From: an uncultured PS1 clade bacterium
GTDB taxonomy: Bacteria; Pseudomonadota; Alphaproteobacteria; RS24
NCBI GenBank assembly: GCA_902624095.1
Contig: CACNWB010000003.1
Span: forward strand, 44,045 to 108,044
Length of the DNA: 64,000 nucleotides
Reading direction: 5' to 3'
Shown one piece after another: positions 8,803 through 19,533 of the stretch. Position 1 is the first letter of the stretch; every line of letters starts with the position of its first letter. The notes beneath the pieces are model-generated. The model ran no database searches. It had not been told where the DNA came from and worked only from the letters and a program-made list of their open reading frames with translations. The position numbers and the translations under genes are program-made.

Positions 8803-8813
8803 TCTTGTTGAAT

Positions 8814-8842
8814 TTGCTTGCTTCTCGGGCCGCGCTTAGATA
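8814..8842 (+). promoter_or_regulatory. leuA: Possible promoter for the leuA leader
   Basis: TTGCTT (8814-8819) and TAGATA (8837-8842) are separated by 17 bases. Both hexamers are only partial matches to sigma-70 consensus. A start near 8849 would give a leader of about 250 bases before leuA, containing the leader peptide and hairpins described below. Confidence 0.3.
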
Positions 8843-8890
8843 AACAGATAGAGGTTAATACCAAAGCAAATACAGGTAGTGCGAAACTAA

Positions 8891-9010
8891 ATGGCATATA
8901 TGGGTAACACGATGATGCAATGGGGCTTGCAGGCGCAACAGCGCAATGTGGCATGCCTGCCCGCACGCGTGAAAACCGATCTGGAAATCCTTCTCCTTAT
9001 GTGCCCCTGA
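8891..9010 (+). CDS. Leucine-rich leader peptide upstream of leuA
   Basis: A short open frame with in-frame ATG codons at 8891, 8900, 8912 and 8915 ends at TGA 9008. The longest version is 39 residues. Its end reads Asp-Leu-Glu-Ile-Leu-Leu-Leu-Met-Cys-Pro-stop, with leucine codons at 8981, 8990, 8993 and 8996: four leucines and one isoleucine in six codons. This is the hallmark of a ribosome-mediated attenuator for a leucine gene. The stop codon lies inside the 5' arm of the hairpin at 9004-9046. No strong ribosome site is visible before any of the ATGs (AGG at 8874-8876 is 14 bases from the first), so the true start is uncertain. Confidence 0.6.
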   Translation: MAYMGNTMMQWGLQAQQRNVACLPARVKTDLEILLLMCP

Positions 9011-9098
9011 GACCGGACATTCGATGCAATGGCGCGTTCTCAGGGGATTAAAAAAAGAGATTAATCTATCCGGAAAGACCCGGGCTTTGAGAAGGATA
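9004..9098 (+). promoter_or_regulatory. leuA: Alternative RNA hairpins of the leuA leader
   Basis: CCCCTGAGA (9004-9012) is exactly complementary to TCTCAGGGG (9038-9046). The 3' arm can instead pair with CCC (9079-9081) and TGAGA (9088-9092), which lie next to the leuA ribosome site GAGAAGGA. A third pairing, TATCC (9067-9071) with GGATA (9094-9098), would cover the same site. A ribosome stalled at the leucine codons would mask 9004-9012 and change which pairing forms. There is no T tract after any of the stems, so control of translation or Rho access is more likely than intrinsic termination. Confidence 0.5.
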
Positions 9099-9103
9099 AA
9101 CAC

Positions 9104-11735
<2,632 letters not shown>

Positions 11736-11757
11736 CTCTCTATAGGGGTGGGGGCCC

Positions 11758-12633
11758 GTGGTGGCGAGTTTTAAATCAAAACGAAGCGAACTTCGTGGCA
11801 TCAGCGTTTCCGGCGTCACCATTATTTGCCTGGTTTTTGCGGCCATCTGTCTGATATTTGTCTCCCGTAATGATCGCGTGATCGGCGATTTGCGCCAGCT
11901 AATGTCCGATGTGTTCACCCCAACTTATGATCTGATTTCCCGCCCCGGTGCCGAATTGCGCAAAATGCGCAACATGGCGACTAATTTGGTTGATTTGCAA
12001 GCTAGTTATCAGAATCTTGAAGCTGAGAATGAGCGTCTGCGTGCGCAAGTGGGGGAATTGCGCCGCAATCGTGTGTTGCTGGACCGTTATCGCGAATTAT
12101 TGGCGCTGCCCGTTGAGCCAAGTTTGCATGTCATTTCGGCCCGCGTGATTGCGGATTTGCAAAGCCCGTTTGTGCGAACTTTGGTGGCTAATACCGGACG
12201 CCTCGCTGGTGTTAAGGAAGGTCAAGCGGTCACGGGTGGCAGTGGTCTTGTCGGGCGTATTGTATCTGTTGGGCGGGTTTCCAGCCGTTTGCTGCTACTC
12301 ACGGATTTTAACAGCCACGTGCCTGTGCGGATTGCACCCAACAACACTCGTGCCATTTTGTCCGGCAATAATGCCGACAATCCCGTATTACGGTTTTTGC
12401 CCAAAAATACGAACATTGAGGAGGGTGCTGAAGTGGTCACCTCCGGTGACGGCGGGCAGGTGCCCATTGGGATTCCAGTGGGGGTTGTCCGTGTTGATGA
12501 TGACGGGCGCCCCTTCGTTGATTTGCGGGAAGACCTGCACAATTTGAGTTATGTCCGAATTATTTCAACCCGTAACATTGAACAACCACCACGCGAAACA
12601 AATGCCCGAACATTGCCGGACTTGGGCCGATGA
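11758..12633 (+). CDS. mreC: Rod-shape-determining protein MreC
   Basis: MreC is a bitopic inner-membrane protein that links MreB to periplasmic wall enzymes such as PBP2. The 291 residues show one membrane helix (about 17-36), a coiled coil (about 73-110, LQASYQNLEAENERLRAQVGEL within it), and two beta domains with the GLVGRIV and GVPVGVV-like (here GIPVGVVR) family motifs. The start is GTG 11758, with GGGG upstream. Its stop overlaps the mreD start as ATGA. Confidence 0.94.
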   Translation: MVASFKSKRSELRGISVSGVTIICLVFAAICLIFVSRNDRVIGDLRQLMSDVFTPTYDLISRPGAELRKMRNMATNLVDLQASYQNLEAENERLRAQVGELRRNRVLLDRYRELLALPVEPSLHVISARVIADLQSPFVRTLVANTGRLAGVKEGQAVTGGSGLVGRIVSVGRVSSRLLLLTDFNSHVPVRIAPNNTRAILSGNNADNPVLRFLPKNTNIEEGAEVVTSGDGGQVPIGIPVGVVRVDDDGRPFVDLREDLHNLSYVRIISTRNIEQPPRETNARTLPDLGR

Positions 12634-13151
12634 GCGGTCAATCTCCGATCAGTGTGCAAACACCCGGCCAGCGTCTTCTGGTCAATGTGCTGCCGCTGTT
12701 TCTGATTTTTTTTCTCATTCTGACTGGTCATGTCCCCTCCGGTTTTGAATTTACCGCGCATTTTGATTCGGCGCTTTTTCTAGTTCCGGTATTTTTTCTG
12801 GCTCTATACGGGCAGCGCACAATTACCCCCGTAATCATTATGGTTCTCGGGCTTTTCAAGGATATTGTCGACGGCACGCCGATAGGTTTTTGGGGTTTAC
12901 TCATCACCTTCTTCTTTTTCGCCGCGCAAGGCCAGCAGCAAGTCTTGGTGCGAGCCAGTTTCCGCGGGCGATGGCTGGGTTATTCCGGCATTTGTTCACT
13001 GACCTTCCTGGCCGGATATTTCATTGCAGCGGTGCGCGATGACATGTTGAGCCTGTTCTGGGTCAGCATGGGCTCGGCGGCATTGTCATCTTTATGGTTT
13101 TTGCCAATTAGCCTAATATTGGGATTGTTAATTGCTGAAGATCAGGAGTAG
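12630..13151 (+). CDS. mreD: Rod-shape-determining protein MreD
   Basis: This 173-residue multi-pass membrane protein has about five hydrophobic helices and the family signature LFKDIVDGTPIGFWGL (GL..D...G...G). MreD completes the MreBCD elongasome scaffold; its precise biochemical role is not known. It overlaps mreC by four bases (ATGA) and is followed after eight bases by the PBP2 gene. Confidence 0.88.
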   Translation: MSGQSPISVQTPGQRLLVNVLPLFLIFFLILTGHVPSGFEFTAHFDSALFLVPVFFLALYGQRTITPVIIMVLGLFKDIVDGTPIGFWGLLITFFFFAAQGQQQVLVRASFRGRWLGYSGICSLTFLAGYFIAAVRDDMLSLFWVSMGSAALSSLWFLPISLILGLLIAEDQE

Positions 13152-13159
13152 ACCCGAAA

Positions 13160-14977
13160 ATGGCTGGCTTTGAAGATGATGCAACAACCTTTACCCGCCG
13201 CGGGCTGGTGTTGGGCGTGTCTCAAATCGCCCTGTTTTCTCTGCTGGCCGGACGGTTGCAATATCTTCAGGTTGCGCGCAGCGACCTCTACGCCACGCTT
13301 GCCGAAGACAATCGGGTAAATGTCAGATTGATGGCGCCGCCGCGCGGTCAAATTTTCGACCGCAATAAAGTTAAGTTGGCCGACAATGACCAGGACTTTC
13401 AGGTTGTTCTAATACCCGAACAGGCAGGCGATCTTGGTGCGACGGTGGCCAAACTTTCACAATTGCTTGGTTTCTCAGACCGCCAGCAAAAAGATTTACT
13501 GCGTCGGGCGCGGCGCGGGCCAAAATTCCGTCCCCTAACAGTGGCTGAAAATCTTAGTTGGGAAACGTTTTCGCAAGTCAATTTGAACCTGCCGTTTCTC
13601 TCCGGCGTACAGCCGCGTGTCGGCGATCGGCGCATTTACAGCTTTGCCGATGCCACAGCGCATTCGGTCGGTTATGTGGGGATTGAAACCAAGCGCGACA
13701 TTGAAGTGCACGGCAATGCACCCTCAGATATGGTCGGACGCAGTGGGATTGAACGCTATTTTGAGAATGTGTTGCGCGGCGAGGCAGGCGTACGCCATGT
13801 GGAAGTAAACGCGCATGGGCGTACCGTGCGTGAGCTCGCTTTCGATCCCGGGCGACCGGGGGCGGATATTGAACTGACGCTGGACATTGGTTTACAGAAA
13901 TTCGCCCACGAACGCATGGCCGGACACAGTGGGTCGGCCATTGTAATGGATACACAAACAGGCGATTTGCTGTGCATGGTTTCGACACCCGCTTTCGATC
14001 CTAACAAGTTGTCGCAAGGGGTGGATACGAAAAGCTGGAACGAAATGGTGACACATGAGCGCAAGCCGCTGATGAATAAAGTATTGCGCGGGCAATATTC
14101 TCCCGGCTCCACCTTCAAAATGCTGGTCGGGCTGGCGGCACTCGAGACAGGAGTGATAACGCCCGATGAATCGATCGAGTGCACCGGAATGTATTCATTT
14201 GGCGACGAAGATTTTCACTGCTGGAAAGATGAAGGCCATGGCCCAATGCGCTTTGAAGATGCGATCGCGCAATCTTGCGACACATATTATTACGAAATCG
14301 CGCGACGGCTCGGCATCGACAATATTGAAAAAATGGCGCGCCGCTTCAATCTCGGCCAGCCGACGGGCATTGAAATTGGCGGCGAAAAGGCCGGCATTGT
14401 GCCGGGGCGCGACTGGAAGCGGGCAAATTATGACGCCGGCTGGCGCACGGGCGAAACACTGATTACTGGCATCGGGCAGGGCTTCTTGCTGGTCACACCT
14501 TTGCAATTGACCGTTATGACAGCATCGCTAGCAAATGGCGGCTTTATTGTTCGTCCGCGCCTTATTCGCGACACCGAACCAGTGCCGGCCCAGCCGATCG
14601 GCATTGATGCCCAGCACCTCGCCCTGGTAAACAGCGCTATGTATAAGGTTGTCAACCGACCCTCGGGCACGGCTTATGAATCGTCAATTCTGATCAACGG
14701 CAATCGCATGAATGGTAAAACGGGCACCGTGCAGGTGCGCCGTATTTCCAAAGACGAACGGGAAAGCGGTGTTTTATCGAATAAGGAACTGGACTGGCAC
14801 TTGCGCGACCATTCGCTGTTTGTCGGTTATGCGCCGCACAAGAATCCACGATATGCCATTTCAATCGTCATTGAGCATGGCGGCGGCGGTGCTTATGTGG
14901 CCGCCCCCATTGCGCGCGACATTATGGCTGAATTACTGCGCAATGAAGGCCGTGCGCGAGAAGCGAGGGCATCATGA
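13160..14977 (+). CDS. mrdA: Penicillin-binding protein 2 (elongasome transpeptidase)
   Basis: PBP2 cross-links peptidoglycan during side-wall growth in partnership with RodA. The 605 residues have a short cytoplasmic end, a membrane helix (about 17-36), the PBP dimer domain with PRGQIFDRN (61-69), and a transpeptidase domain with all three active-site motifs: STFK (Ser317, Lys320), SCD (372-374) in the SxN position, and KTG (520-522). SxD instead of SxN is normal for PBP2. It overlaps rodA by four bases (ATGA), which supports joint production of the two partners. Confidence 0.96.
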   Translation: MAGFEDDATTFTRRGLVLGVSQIALFSLLAGRLQYLQVARSDLYATLAEDNRVNVRLMAPPRGQIFDRNKVKLADNDQDFQVVLIPEQAGDLGATVAKLSQLLGFSDRQQKDLLRRARRGPKFRPLTVAENLSWETFSQVNLNLPFLSGVQPRVGDRRIYSFADATAHSVGYVGIETKRDIEVHGNAPSDMVGRSGIERYFENVLRGEAGVRHVEVNAHGRTVRELAFDPGRPGADIELTLDIGLQKFAHERMAGHSGSAIVMDTQTGDLLCMVSTPAFDPNKLSQGVDTKSWNEMVTHERKPLMNKVLRGQYSPGSTFKMLVGLAALETGVITPDESIECTGMYSFGDEDFHCWKDEGHGPMRFEDAIAQSCDTYYYEIARRLGIDNIEKMARRFNLGQPTGIEIGGEKAGIVPGRDWKRANYDAGWRTGETLITGIGQGFLLVTPLQLTVMTASLANGGFIVRPRLIRDTEPVPAQPIGIDAQHLALVNSAMYKVVNRPSGTAYESSILINGNRMNGKTGTVQVRRISKDERESGVLSNKELDWHLRDHSLFVGYAPHKNPRYAISIVIEHGGGGAYVAAPIARDIMAELLRNEGRAREARAS

Positions 14978-16104
14978 GCTCCACAGGAACAGGAGGTTCA
15001 CGCGAGGGTGCTTTTGCTTTCGGTCAGGGCCTCAATTGGGGTTTGATACTGACGGTACTTCTGCTCGGCCTCGTTGGTGTCGGCACATTATATTCAGCCG
15101 CGGGTGGTTCGTTTGAGCCTTGGGCTTGGCGTCACGGATCGCGCCTAATAGTCGGGTTTTTTTTGATGCTGGCGGTGGCTGCACTGGATGTTAGGCTTTT
15201 GTACAGTGGTGCCTATCTGGTGTTTGGAGGCTTGCTGCTTTTGCTGTTGAGCGTTCAGCTCTTTGGTGATGTAACCATGGGGGCAAAACGCTGGCTTGAT
15301 CTGGGCATCGTGACGGTGCAGCCGTCGGAATTTATCCGCCTTGGCATGATATTGGCGTTGGCACGGTTCTATCAGTCAATCCATCAAGATGTCGTATCGC
15401 ATTTTCAAAATCTTTTTGTGCCGGCACTTGTCATTTTGGTTCCGGTAGCGCTTATTATCAACCAGCCGGATCTCGGAACAACCATTATGCTGGCGGTGAG
15501 TGGAGTTGGTGTCTTATTTCTTGCCGGGCTGAATTGGCGGTATTTCGCCGCTGGTGCCGTCGGCATTGTGGCGACTGTTCCGCTGGTGTGGCAACGCCTG
15601 CTTGATTATCAGAAAGAACGCGTGCTTGTTTTCCTTAATCCGGAGCGCGACCCTCTGGGTGCGGGTTATCACATTATCCAGTCGAAAATCGGCATTGGGT
15701 CGGGCGGCTTGTTCGGCAAAGGGTTCAGCGAGGGCACTCAAAGTCGGCTGAACTTTCTGCCGGAAAAACACACCGATTTCGTGTTTACCATTTATGCTGA
15801 GGAAATGGGCTTTGTCGGCAGTGTATTATTGTTGGTATTGTTCATGTTGTTGCTGGTGCAATTGGCCTTAATCGCCAAACAGATGCGCAGTCAGTTCGCC
15901 CGCCTTGTCGTTGGCGGTATCGGGTTTTCACTGTTTGTTTATATTTTCATCAATCTAGCGATGGTGATGGGGCTGGCACCGGTGGTCGGCGTGCCATTAC
16001 CATTTATATCATATGGTGGGACTTCAATGCTCACATTTTTGTTAAGCATTGGTGTCGTCCTCAGTCTTGAGCGTCAGGTAAGGGTAGAAATGTCGCGCGG
16101 CTAG
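14974..16104 (+). CDS. rodA: RodA, SEDS-family peptidoglycan glycosyltransferase
   Basis: RodA polymerises glycan strands for cell elongation. The 376-residue protein has about ten membrane helices and the SEDS motifs: the KRW(L/I)DLG and QPSEF(I/M)R segment near residues 107-125, the NQPDLGT loop, and the C-terminal PLPFISYGGTS signature. Start and neighbours place it as the last gene of the mreBCD-mrdA-rodA operon. Its last four bases overlap the end of the convergent grxC. Confidence 0.96.
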   Translation: MSSTGTGGSREGAFAFGQGLNWGLILTVLLLGLVGVGTLYSAAGGSFEPWAWRHGSRLIVGFFLMLAVAALDVRLLYSGAYLVFGGLLLLLLSVQLFGDVTMGAKRWLDLGIVTVQPSEFIRLGMILALARFYQSIHQDVVSHFQNLFVPALVILVPVALIINQPDLGTTIMLAVSGVGVLFLAGLNWRYFAAGAVGIVATVPLVWQRLLDYQKERVLVFLNPERDPLGAGYHIIQSKIGIGSGGLFGKGFSEGTQSRLNFLPEKHTDFVFTIYAEEMGFVGSVLLLVLFMLLLVQLALIAKQMRSQFARLVVGGIGFSLFVYIFINLAMVMGLAPVVGVPLPFISYGGTSMLTFLLSIGVVLSLERQVRVEMSRG

Positions 16105-16367
16105 GCGCCGGTGTTAATTGCCAGCAAAGCGTTCAGCTTGCCGGATTCTTCCAGCATAAAAAGATCGTCGCACCCGCCAACATGTGTGCCGTTTATAAAG
16201 ATCTGCGGCACGCTCGTCCGCCCGTCTACACGCGCGCTCATCGCTGCACGTTTGTCCGGGTCGGTGACGACAATTTCCTCAAACGAAACCAGTTTGGCAC
16301 GCAACAGGTCTTTTGCTGCATGGCAAAACGGGCAGGTCGGCGTTGTGTAAATTTCTATTGTCACCAA
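16101..16367 (-). CDS. grxC: Glutaredoxin 3
   Basis: This 88-residue dithiol glutaredoxin has the active site Cys12-Pro-Phe-Cys15, the cis-proline segment TSVPQIFI and the glutathione-binding GGCDDL. It reduces disulfides and glutathionylated proteins in the cytoplasm with glutathione. The active-site Pro-Phe variant (rather than Pro-Tyr) is frequent in alphaproteobacteria. It is convergent with rodA and overlaps it by four bases. Confidence 0.95.
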   Translation of the reverse strand: MVTIEIYTTPTCPFCHAAKDLLRAKLVSFEEIVVTDPDKRAAMSARVDGRTSVPQIFINGTHVGGCDDLFMLEESGKLNALLAINTGA

Positions 16368-16422
16368 AGGCTCCTGCCATCAACATATGGATAACGGCGT
16401 TTTTGGCAAGAGTGTGGCTAAA

Positions 16423-16656
16423 TTATTCGGCAGCCGCGCCTGCGGCGGCGTCCAGCATGGCCAAATTGCCGGCAACCATTCGACCGTTCCGACCTTCCTG
16501 CATTTCAAACTCAACACGCTGGTTCTCGAGCAATTGCTTGTAACCCGACGCCTGAACGGCTGTCACGTGGACAAAACAGTCATCTGAACCATTATCCGGG
16601 GTGATAAACCCATACCCTTTGGCAGAATTAAACCATTTTACAGTACCTGTTAACAT
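16423..16656 (-). CDS. cspA: Cold-shock-domain protein (CspA family)
   Basis: The 77-residue OB-fold protein carries both RNA-binding motifs: RNP1 as KGYGFITP and RNP2 as DCFVHVTAV. CspA-type proteins melt secondary structure in RNA. The start is ATG 16656: GGAGGCGAG lies just ahead, whereas the earlier in-frame ATG at 16668 would put that ribosome site inside the gene. The last 12 residues are Ala-rich and lie beyond the fold. The 304-base gap upstream probably contains a structured leader. Confidence 0.93.
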   Translation of the reverse strand: MLTGTVKWFNSAKGYGFITPDNGSDDCFVHVTAVQASGYKQLLENQRVEFEMQEGRNGRMVAGNLAMLDAAAGAAAE

Positions 16657-16960
16657 ACTCGCCTCCATTCTTCTGAAAGCGCGCCGAAGCAGATATGCCG
16701 TCCAATCGAGTAAGGCGCATGGATTGAACGCAAGGCTTCCTGATTAGAATTAGGTCGCTGTTACAAAAAAACCAGAAATTAAACGCGCACATTTGCAGAA
16801 CGGGTACTAGCTTGTGTGGACAAGATTTGCCAAAAACTAGTCTGTTCATGCGTTTTAACTGTATTTTTCAGTGTGCCCGCGGGCTTACTAGGCCCGTGCC
16901 TGCGATGTCTGATCAACCGTTTTTGACAAATTTATAACGCCTCCATGTTACTAATATTTT
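16657..16960 (-). promoter_or_regulatory. Long upstream region of the cold-shock gene
   Basis: No gene is visible in this 304-base stretch. It contains a nested inverted repeat: outer arms ACTAG (16806-16810) and CTAGT (16837-16841), and an inner hairpin CTTGT/ACAAG (16811-16824, four-base loop). Further upstream CGGGC and GCCCG form another short stem. Cold-shock genes often have long 5' leaders that refold with temperature, and this could be one; that is inference from position and pairing only. Confidence 0.35.
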
Positions 16961-17812
16961 TTACCAATCCTCCTCCTCATCATCGTCAATGCGAGGCGAC
17001 AATTCCAATGTTGCTGGTACGACCTGCATATTTGATTCGTGAAACGGTTCAACCGCCACAACGCGAACCGTGCCATAGCGTGTGCCGACGCTTACCTCGC
17101 GCGGAGCCATGAATCCGCTATTGGCAATGCTGGCAAATTCAAGGTTAAGGGGGTGCATCTCTTCGGCGCGTTGATAGGTTTTTTCCGGATATCCGGCAAT
17201 TGGCTCCCAGCGCACGCGGCAGGCAATGTGGCCCGGCGCGGCAACAAATGGCGTACTTTCCATATCTTCAGGATTAAGCCTGGCAAGGCGGCGCCCGTCA
17301 TACAAGCGCATGGGCGTGCGGCAAAAAGCATCGCCTCTTTCCGGGCCTTGCCGCACGAGCATAGACAGAAACGGGTCACGGGTGCCGGACCCGACATTTT
17401 CCATGCGTATCTGCACCATCGCTTCAGGCGATCTTTCCGATTTGTAATTGGTTTCATAGCTGACCGGCGCACCGTCGGCATAATTAAGCCTGGCAAAATT
17501 TATGCTGTCTTCACCTGTCCAGCTATAGTGCAACGACACCGGTTCGAGATTGTCGCCATGCAATTTCCCCGTGGTTTTGACGAGGCCGCTGGCGTCTGAG
17601 AATGCAACACCCAGACCCGACGGACGTAGCAAGGCCGATAGTTGATACTGCCAGTTAGTTATAACTAGTTCCACATCGGCGCGCGCGAAAAGAATGCCGC
17701 GCAGGTAAATCTTATAGACGGAAATATAAGTGGTTGGCGTAAAGGTCTTAGGCGCCGCCGCAACCGGCGCAGCGGCGATTAAACAAGCTAAAATGGGGGC
17801 AAAACGGATGAT
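16961..17812 (-). CDS. DUF3108-like exported protein with no standard start codon
   Basis: From GTG 17674 onward the product is 237 residues. The frame, however, continues upstream without a stop to 17827, and residues encoded by 17812-17675 read as a textbook signal peptide (Ile-Arg-Phe-Ala-Pro-Ile-Leu-Ala-Cys-Leu-Ile-(Ala)3-Pro-Val-(Ala)3) followed by the first strand of the domain (YKIYLRGILFARAD). No ATG, GTG or TTG precedes it in frame. AGAGGA (17825-17820) lies seven bases from ATC 17812, which I give as the likely start (283 residues). The DPFLSML, C-Xaa-Thr-Pro and YDGRRLARLN segments match the DUF3108 pattern of periplasmic proteins of unknown function. The tail is acidic (DDDEEEDW). 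A one-base sequence error is the main alternative. Confidence 0.65.
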   Translation of the reverse strand: MIRFAPILACLIAAAPVAAAPKTFTPTTYISVYKIYLRGILFARADVELVITNWQYQLSALLRPSGLGVAFSDASGLVKTTGKLHGDNLEPVSLHYSWTGEDSINFARLNYADGAPVSYETNYKSERSPEAMVQIRMENVGSGTRDPFLSMLVRQGPERGDAFCRTPMRLYDGRRLARLNPEDMESTPFVAAPGHIACRVRWEPIAGYPEKTYQRAEEMHPLNLEFASIANSGFMAPREVSVGTRYGTVRVVAVEPFHESNMQVVPATLELSPRIDDDEEEDW

Positions 17813-17845
17813 TGCACGTTCCTCTCATTAAATTTCACGACAGTG

Positions 17846-19120
17846 TTACGCAGTCTTACCCATATTTTCAATATCGGCTCGCAGGGTACGCGCGGCCAGC
17901 CACAAATGAAATGACGCCCAGACTGCCAGAAGCGCCGACGTTACCATAGCGTAAGGCAGCGCGCGCGCGCCGTAGTCGGCTGAAAAATAATCACTCAAAA
18001 CACCGATCATGAGCGGCCCTAAACCTAAACCGATAATATTGTTGATGAACAACAATATCGCCGAAGCAAGCGAGCGCATTTCGGGTTTCACCAGCGTATG
18101 CAACATTGCAAGTGTCGGACCGAAATAAAGCGCGCCGACGCTGACCGGAAAAGCCAGCAAAACAATGGCCGATGTGGTGTCAGTGGCAAGATAGGCACCC
18201 ACCGAAAACGGCAGCCCAACCAGTGCCAATAGAATAATCAGCCACAGATTCCAGCGAACATCGCGCTTGCCGAGCCGGTCGGCGAAATGCCCGCCCAGAG
18301 CTGTTCCGATGCCACCGCCAATGCCGATGAGTAGGGCCAGGATTTGGCCGACCTCAATGGTTGTCATGGCATGAACACGCACGAAATATGTTGGTAACCA
18401 AGCGATCGCACCATAGCCCACCGTGACAACCAAGGTTGAACCGATGATCAGTTGGCGTAAGGTTTTATTTTGCAGGATGTAGAGTGCGACGTAGCTCAAA
18501 GGAGGCGCTTTTTGGGCTTCATGCTTGTCGCTCAGCCCGCGCGACGGGTCGCGCAGGGTGAACATGGCAACAACGGCCAGTAACAGGCCGGGCAGGGCGA
18601 CAACCTGAAAGGCGGTGCGCCAGCCATAATTATGGTTCACCCATCCACCAACCAGAAAGGCAATGAGCAGGCCGATATTGATGCCCAGCGCGAAAATTGC
18701 CATCGGCGTGGCGCGTTCACTAGGGGCATACATATCTGCAATTATGGCGTGCGACGGCGGGCTGGTGCCAGCCTCGCCGACCCCGACGCCGATGCGCGCT
18801 AGGAGAAGCTGCGCGAAATTTTGTGCATAGCCGCAAGTAATCGTCATCACGGAAAATAGTGACAGCGAGACAATAATAATTTTTTTCCGGCTCGTGCGGT
18901 CGGCTAGATAGGCGATTGGAATACCCAGTGTTGCATAGAAAATGGCAAAGGCCAGGCCCGACAAAAGCCCCAATTGCGTGTCGGAAAGCCCCATATCAAG
19001 CTTGATCGACTGCAACAATATGGCGACGATCTGGCGGTCAACATAATTCGCCGTGTAGATGAAGGTCAACAAACCGACCGTGTAGGCCCTGACAGCGGGC
19101 GTAAAATTCATATCGGTCAT
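17846..19120 (-). CDS. MFS transporter, Spinster-like
   Basis: This 424-residue protein has 12 predicted membrane helices and the major facilitator signature GIPIAYLADRTSRKKI between helices 2 and 3. The opening DRQIVAILLQSIKLDMGLSD and GLLSGLAFAIFYATLGIP pattern is that of the Spinster-like MFS group, common in alphaproteobacteria next to catabolic genes. The substrate cannot be told. The start is ATG 19120, two bases after the stop of the upstream small membrane protein, so the two are probably cotranscribed. The DUF3108-like gene follows after 33 bases. Confidence 0.88.
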   Translation of the reverse strand: MTDMNFTPAVRAYTVGLLTFIYTANYVDRQIVAILLQSIKLDMGLSDTQLGLLSGLAFAIFYATLGIPIAYLADRTSRKKIIIVSLSLFSVMTITCGYAQNFAQLLLARIGVGVGEAGTSPPSHAIIADMYAPSERATPMAIFALGINIGLLIAFLVGGWVNHNYGWRTAFQVVALPGLLLAVVAMFTLRDPSRGLSDKHEAQKAPPLSYVALYILQNKTLRQLIIGSTLVVTVGYGAIAWLPTYFVRVHAMTTIEVGQILALLIGIGGGIGTALGGHFADRLGKRDVRWNLWLIILLALVGLPFSVGAYLATDTTSAIVLLAFPVSVGALYFGPTLAMLHTLVKPEMRSLASAILLFINNIIGLGLGPLMIGVLSDYFSADYGARALPYAMVTSALLAVWASFHLWLAARTLRADIENMGKTA

Positions 19121-19122
19121 TA

Positions 19123-19467
19123 TTAGTTAGAGCGGGAGAAAACCCGTTTTTTCCTTCTCCTGCTGGCGATAAATCGAGTGGCCGAAACCAGTATTAAAGC
19201 GGCCACAAAGTAAATCAGCAGGCTACCCAAACTACTCACCAAGATGGCGGTAAAAAAATCCGCAGCGATGAAGCGCTCGCTGCCTGTCAAAATCGGATAG
19301 AGTTTTTCACCAAAGACACTGGAAAATGCAACAAATAAAGACAATGTCACGGGCGAGGCAGTTTGAATCTGCGCACCGAGCCCAATAGCTAAAACGACCA
19401 GCCCAACAAATGCACTTATATTGGGCGTGAAATTCACGACTTGAACAAAGTTTTCCACACGCACCAC
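19123..19467 (-). CDS. Hypothetical membrane protein, 114 residues
   Basis: I do not recognise a family. The sequence shows two hydrophobic helices (about residues 19-37 and 72-97), an amphipathic segment between them, and a strongly basic C-terminus (SRRRKKRVFSRS), so the tail is likely cytoplasmic. It sits directly upstream of the MFS gene with a two-base gap, which suggests translational coupling and perhaps a supporting role. No recognisable motif or cysteine pair is present. Confidence 0.6.
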   Translation of the reverse strand: MVRVENFVQVVNFTPNISAFVGLVVLAIGLGAQIQTASPVTLSLFVAFSSVFGEKLYPILTGSERFIAADFFTAILVSSLGSLLIYFVAALILVSATRFIASRRRKKRVFSRSN

Positions 19468-19533
19468 CTTGTAACAGCGTCACCCTGCGGCAAGAATTCT
19501 TTTAGGTCAATCCATTACCAAGAAAATCTCACA

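Noticed and set aside
16628..16849. 73-codon minus-strand frame in the cold-shock leader
   Set aside because: It overlaps the start of cspA in another frame, has no ribosome site and no family-like features.
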